Program-made: the position numbers and the translations under genes
Source of the DNA: Bdellovibrio sp. CG22_combo_CG10-13_8_21_14_all_39_27
GTDB lineage: Bacteria; Bdellovibrionota; Bacteriovoracia; Bacteriovoracales; Bacteriovoracaceae
Direction: 5' to 3'
Assembly (NCBI GenBank): GCA_002786715.1
Contig: PCTW01000033.1
Span: forward strand, 10,139-51,221
DNA: 41,083 bases
Shown here: one piece after another, positions 39,690 to 41,083 of the stretch
Numbering within the stretch: position 1 is the stretch's first letter
Layout: each line of letters starts with the position of its first letter
The notes under the pieces: model-generated
Database searches by the model: none
Seen by the model: the letters and a program-made list of their open reading frames with translations, nothing else
What the model was told of the DNA's origin: nothing

Positions 39690-41083
39690 ATGGAAGAGAA
39701 GGGTAAAGGCACATGGTCTTTAGATATTCGCTCAGGCAAATTGGTCTGGGATTCTATTACTAAAAAAATTCATGAAGTCTCTGAAGACTTTGTCCCCATT
39801 CTTGAAGAGGCAATACTCTTTTATCGTGAAGATTACAGAGGAATTGTTGCCCAAAATGTTCAATCAATTCTGGATACAGGCGAAGCGTGGGACACGATCT
39901 CCTGCCTTGTTACAGCAAAGGGTCATCATGTTTGGGTTCGATCCGTAGGCTTTGTTGTCGAATACGAAAATCAAAAACCTGTTAAAATTGCAGGATCATT
40001 TTATGATTGTGGTGAAGAACTTACGGATTTGAAACTTAGAAATAATCAATCGGACTTTCTCAATTCCATTGCAGCCATTTCTCTTACAGATACTGAAGGA
40101 AAAATAAAGCAAGTCAATTCGATCATGTTAAAGGCTTCAGGCTATACCGAAAACGAGTTGCTTGGAGAAGATCATCGTTTGTTTAATTCGGGTCATCATT
40201 CGAAAGAATTTTTTCATGATTTATGGAATACAATCCTAAGTGGGAACGTTTGGCATGGTGAAATTTTAAACAAGGCAAAAGACGGAAGTCTCATTTGGTT
40301 TGATACTCATATACAACCGATTACAGATCAAGATGGAACATTATTAGAGTTTCTCTCTATTCGATTCGATGTGACAGAGAAGAAAATGAGAGAAGAGAAA
40401 GACCGCCAGATGTATTCACTTTTAACCATTGGAGAAAACTCGGTCAGCATTTTACATGAAGTCATGAACCCTTTGAGTATTATTTCTGCTAAATTAGAAT
40501 TGCTCAAGAGAGAGGCTCGTCGCATTGAGAATAACGAACATTTTAATCGCCATATCTTTGGAATGGAAAATAGTGTGAAAAGGATTACTCAGATTTTTCA
40601 AGACATGCGAGGAATGCTCAATGGAGAAGGTCAATTTTCTCAATTCAAAATTAATGATGTTTTAGAAAAAGTAAAAGGCTTCATGATGATGAAGCTTCTC
40701 AAAAATAAAATGCAGCTTATTATAAGTGGTGATCTTGGCCTTCAGTATTATGGAAATGATGGTTATGTGATGCAAATTCTCCTTAATCTCATCAATAATG
40801 CGATTGATGCCAATGTTGATAGAGAAGAAAAATGGATAGAGATTTCAATTATAGATATTGATAATAGCGAGATTTTAATATCTGTTATTGATTCGGGATT
40901 AGGAATTCCTAAAGCATCACGGGCAAAGATTTTTGAGCCACTATTTTCTACTAAAAAGAAGGTCGGAGGTACTGGGCTTGGGCTATCTTTGTCGAAACAA
41001 CTTGCCCAAACAATGAATGGAGAATTGATTTATAATTCAAATTCTGAAAATACGCGATTTGATTTAATTCTAAAGAAATTTGA
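39690..41083 (+). CDS. PAS-domain sensor histidine kinase (last codons outside window)
   Basis: 464 residues are present and the frame runs off the window end at LILKKF, so only a few codons are missing. No membrane helix is seen, so it is cytoplasmic. The N-terminal ~110 residues read as a PAS-like domain (WSLDIRSGKLVWD, ITKKIHEVSEDFVP). A second PAS follows (SLTDTEGKIKQVN, SGYTENELLGEDHR, ending SIRFDVTEKK). The H-box is SILHEVMNPLSIIS with His256. Then the ATPase: N box NLINNAIDAN, DSGLGIP, FEPLFSTKK, GGTGLGLSLSK. Its start is fixed because a TGA stop lies 4-6 bases upstream in frame. No response regulator is in the window. It sits 101 bases after the CBS gene. Confidence 0.9.
   Translation, partial: MEEKGKGTWSLDIRSGKLVWDSITKKIHEVSEDFVPILEEAILFYREDYRGIVAQNVQSILDTGEAWDTISCLVTAKGHHVWVRSVGFVVEYENQKPVKIAGSFYDCGEELTDLKLRNNQSDFLNSIAAISLTDTEGKIKQVNSIMLKASGYTENELLGEDHRLFNSGHHSKEFFHDLWNTILSGNVWHGEILNKAKDGSLIWFDTHIQPITDQDGTLLEFLSIRFDVTEKKMREEKDRQMYSLLTIGENSVSILHEVMNPLSIISAKLELLKREARRIENNEHFNRHIFGMENSVKRITQIFQDMRGMLNGEGQFSQFKINDVLEKVKGFMMMKLLKNKMQLIISGDLGLQYYGNDGYVMQILLNLINNAIDANVDREEKWIEISIIDIDNSEILISVIDSGLGIPKASRAKIFEPLFSTKKKVGGTGLGLSLSKQLAQTMNGELIYNSNSENTRFDLILKKF

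Noticed and set aside
1-41083. Mobile elements, prophage, CRISPR arrays, rRNA or tRNA
   Set aside because: No transposase or integrase, no repeat-spacer array and no tRNA or rRNA-like sequence was seen on either strand.

Overview
The window is gene-dense, low-GC DNA (roughly 40% by eye) from a Gram-negative bacterium. Many products carry signal peptides or lipoprotein signals. It also has an LpoB/LPP20/COG3014 lipoprotein operon, PilZ and TIGR02147-like regulators, a two-component kinase and complex I genes. This mix, with so many secreted hydrolases and cell-wall enzymes, best fits a Bdellovibrionota-type (Bacteriovorax/Peredibacter-like) organism. That assignment is inferred from gene content only. 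I see no rRNA, tRNA, IS element, phage or CRISPR.

Layout. 1-4.0 kb: end of a group II truncated globin, small proteins, a NUDIX hydrolase, a MepA-like murein endopeptidase lipoprotein, a CBS protein and secreted proteins. 4.2-8.4 kb: a secreted transglutaminase of the oomycete-elicitor (GP42) type that keeps the Pep-13 core VWNQPV, a strong terminator, a clostripain-family peptidase whose start codon touches that terminator, and an unknown protein. 8.4-13.2 kb: an Mpo1-like (DUF962) membrane protein and a complete Glc/GlcNAc-type PTS operon (EIICBA, HPr, EI) with a G8 tract at the first gene's ribosome-binding position. 13.4-16.3 kb: the TIGR03546/TIGR03545 pair and an OsmC protein. 16.3-20.3 kb: a secreted lysozyme-fold protein, an App1-like phosphatase, an exported nitrilase-superfamily enzyme and an exported P1/S58-type self-processing hydrolase.

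20.4-28.9 kb is the least explained part. A TIGR02147-like HTH regulator, coupled to a secreted protein, faces a five-gene operon of only exported proteins and lipoproteins. Their 327-base spacer holds two dyads with identical half-sites (TGTTTC/GAAACA) and a helical-phased GTCTCT repeat. Convergent to this operon is a 756-residue lipoprotein. It looks like an amidoligase (glutamine-synthetase-like) fold joined to an NlpC/P60-LRAT-like cysteine domain, followed upstream by a c-di-GMP-binding PilZ protein. This is my best candidate for an undescribed envelope system.

28.9-36.3 kb: a small protein convergent with Fe superoxide dismutase, then the lipoprotein operon LPP20-like, LPP20-like, LpoB-like, COG3014-like, then an acyltransferase and an exported HEMTH metallopeptidase. 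36.4-41.1 kb: nuoB-nuoC-nuoD-nuoI in tight coupling, with no nuoA or nuoE-H locally, followed by a CBS protein and a PAS histidine kinase that runs to within a few codons of its end at the window edge.

Five convergent gene pairs overlap at their stop codons by 4 or 13 bases, so the genome is very compact and many transcripts must run into each other.
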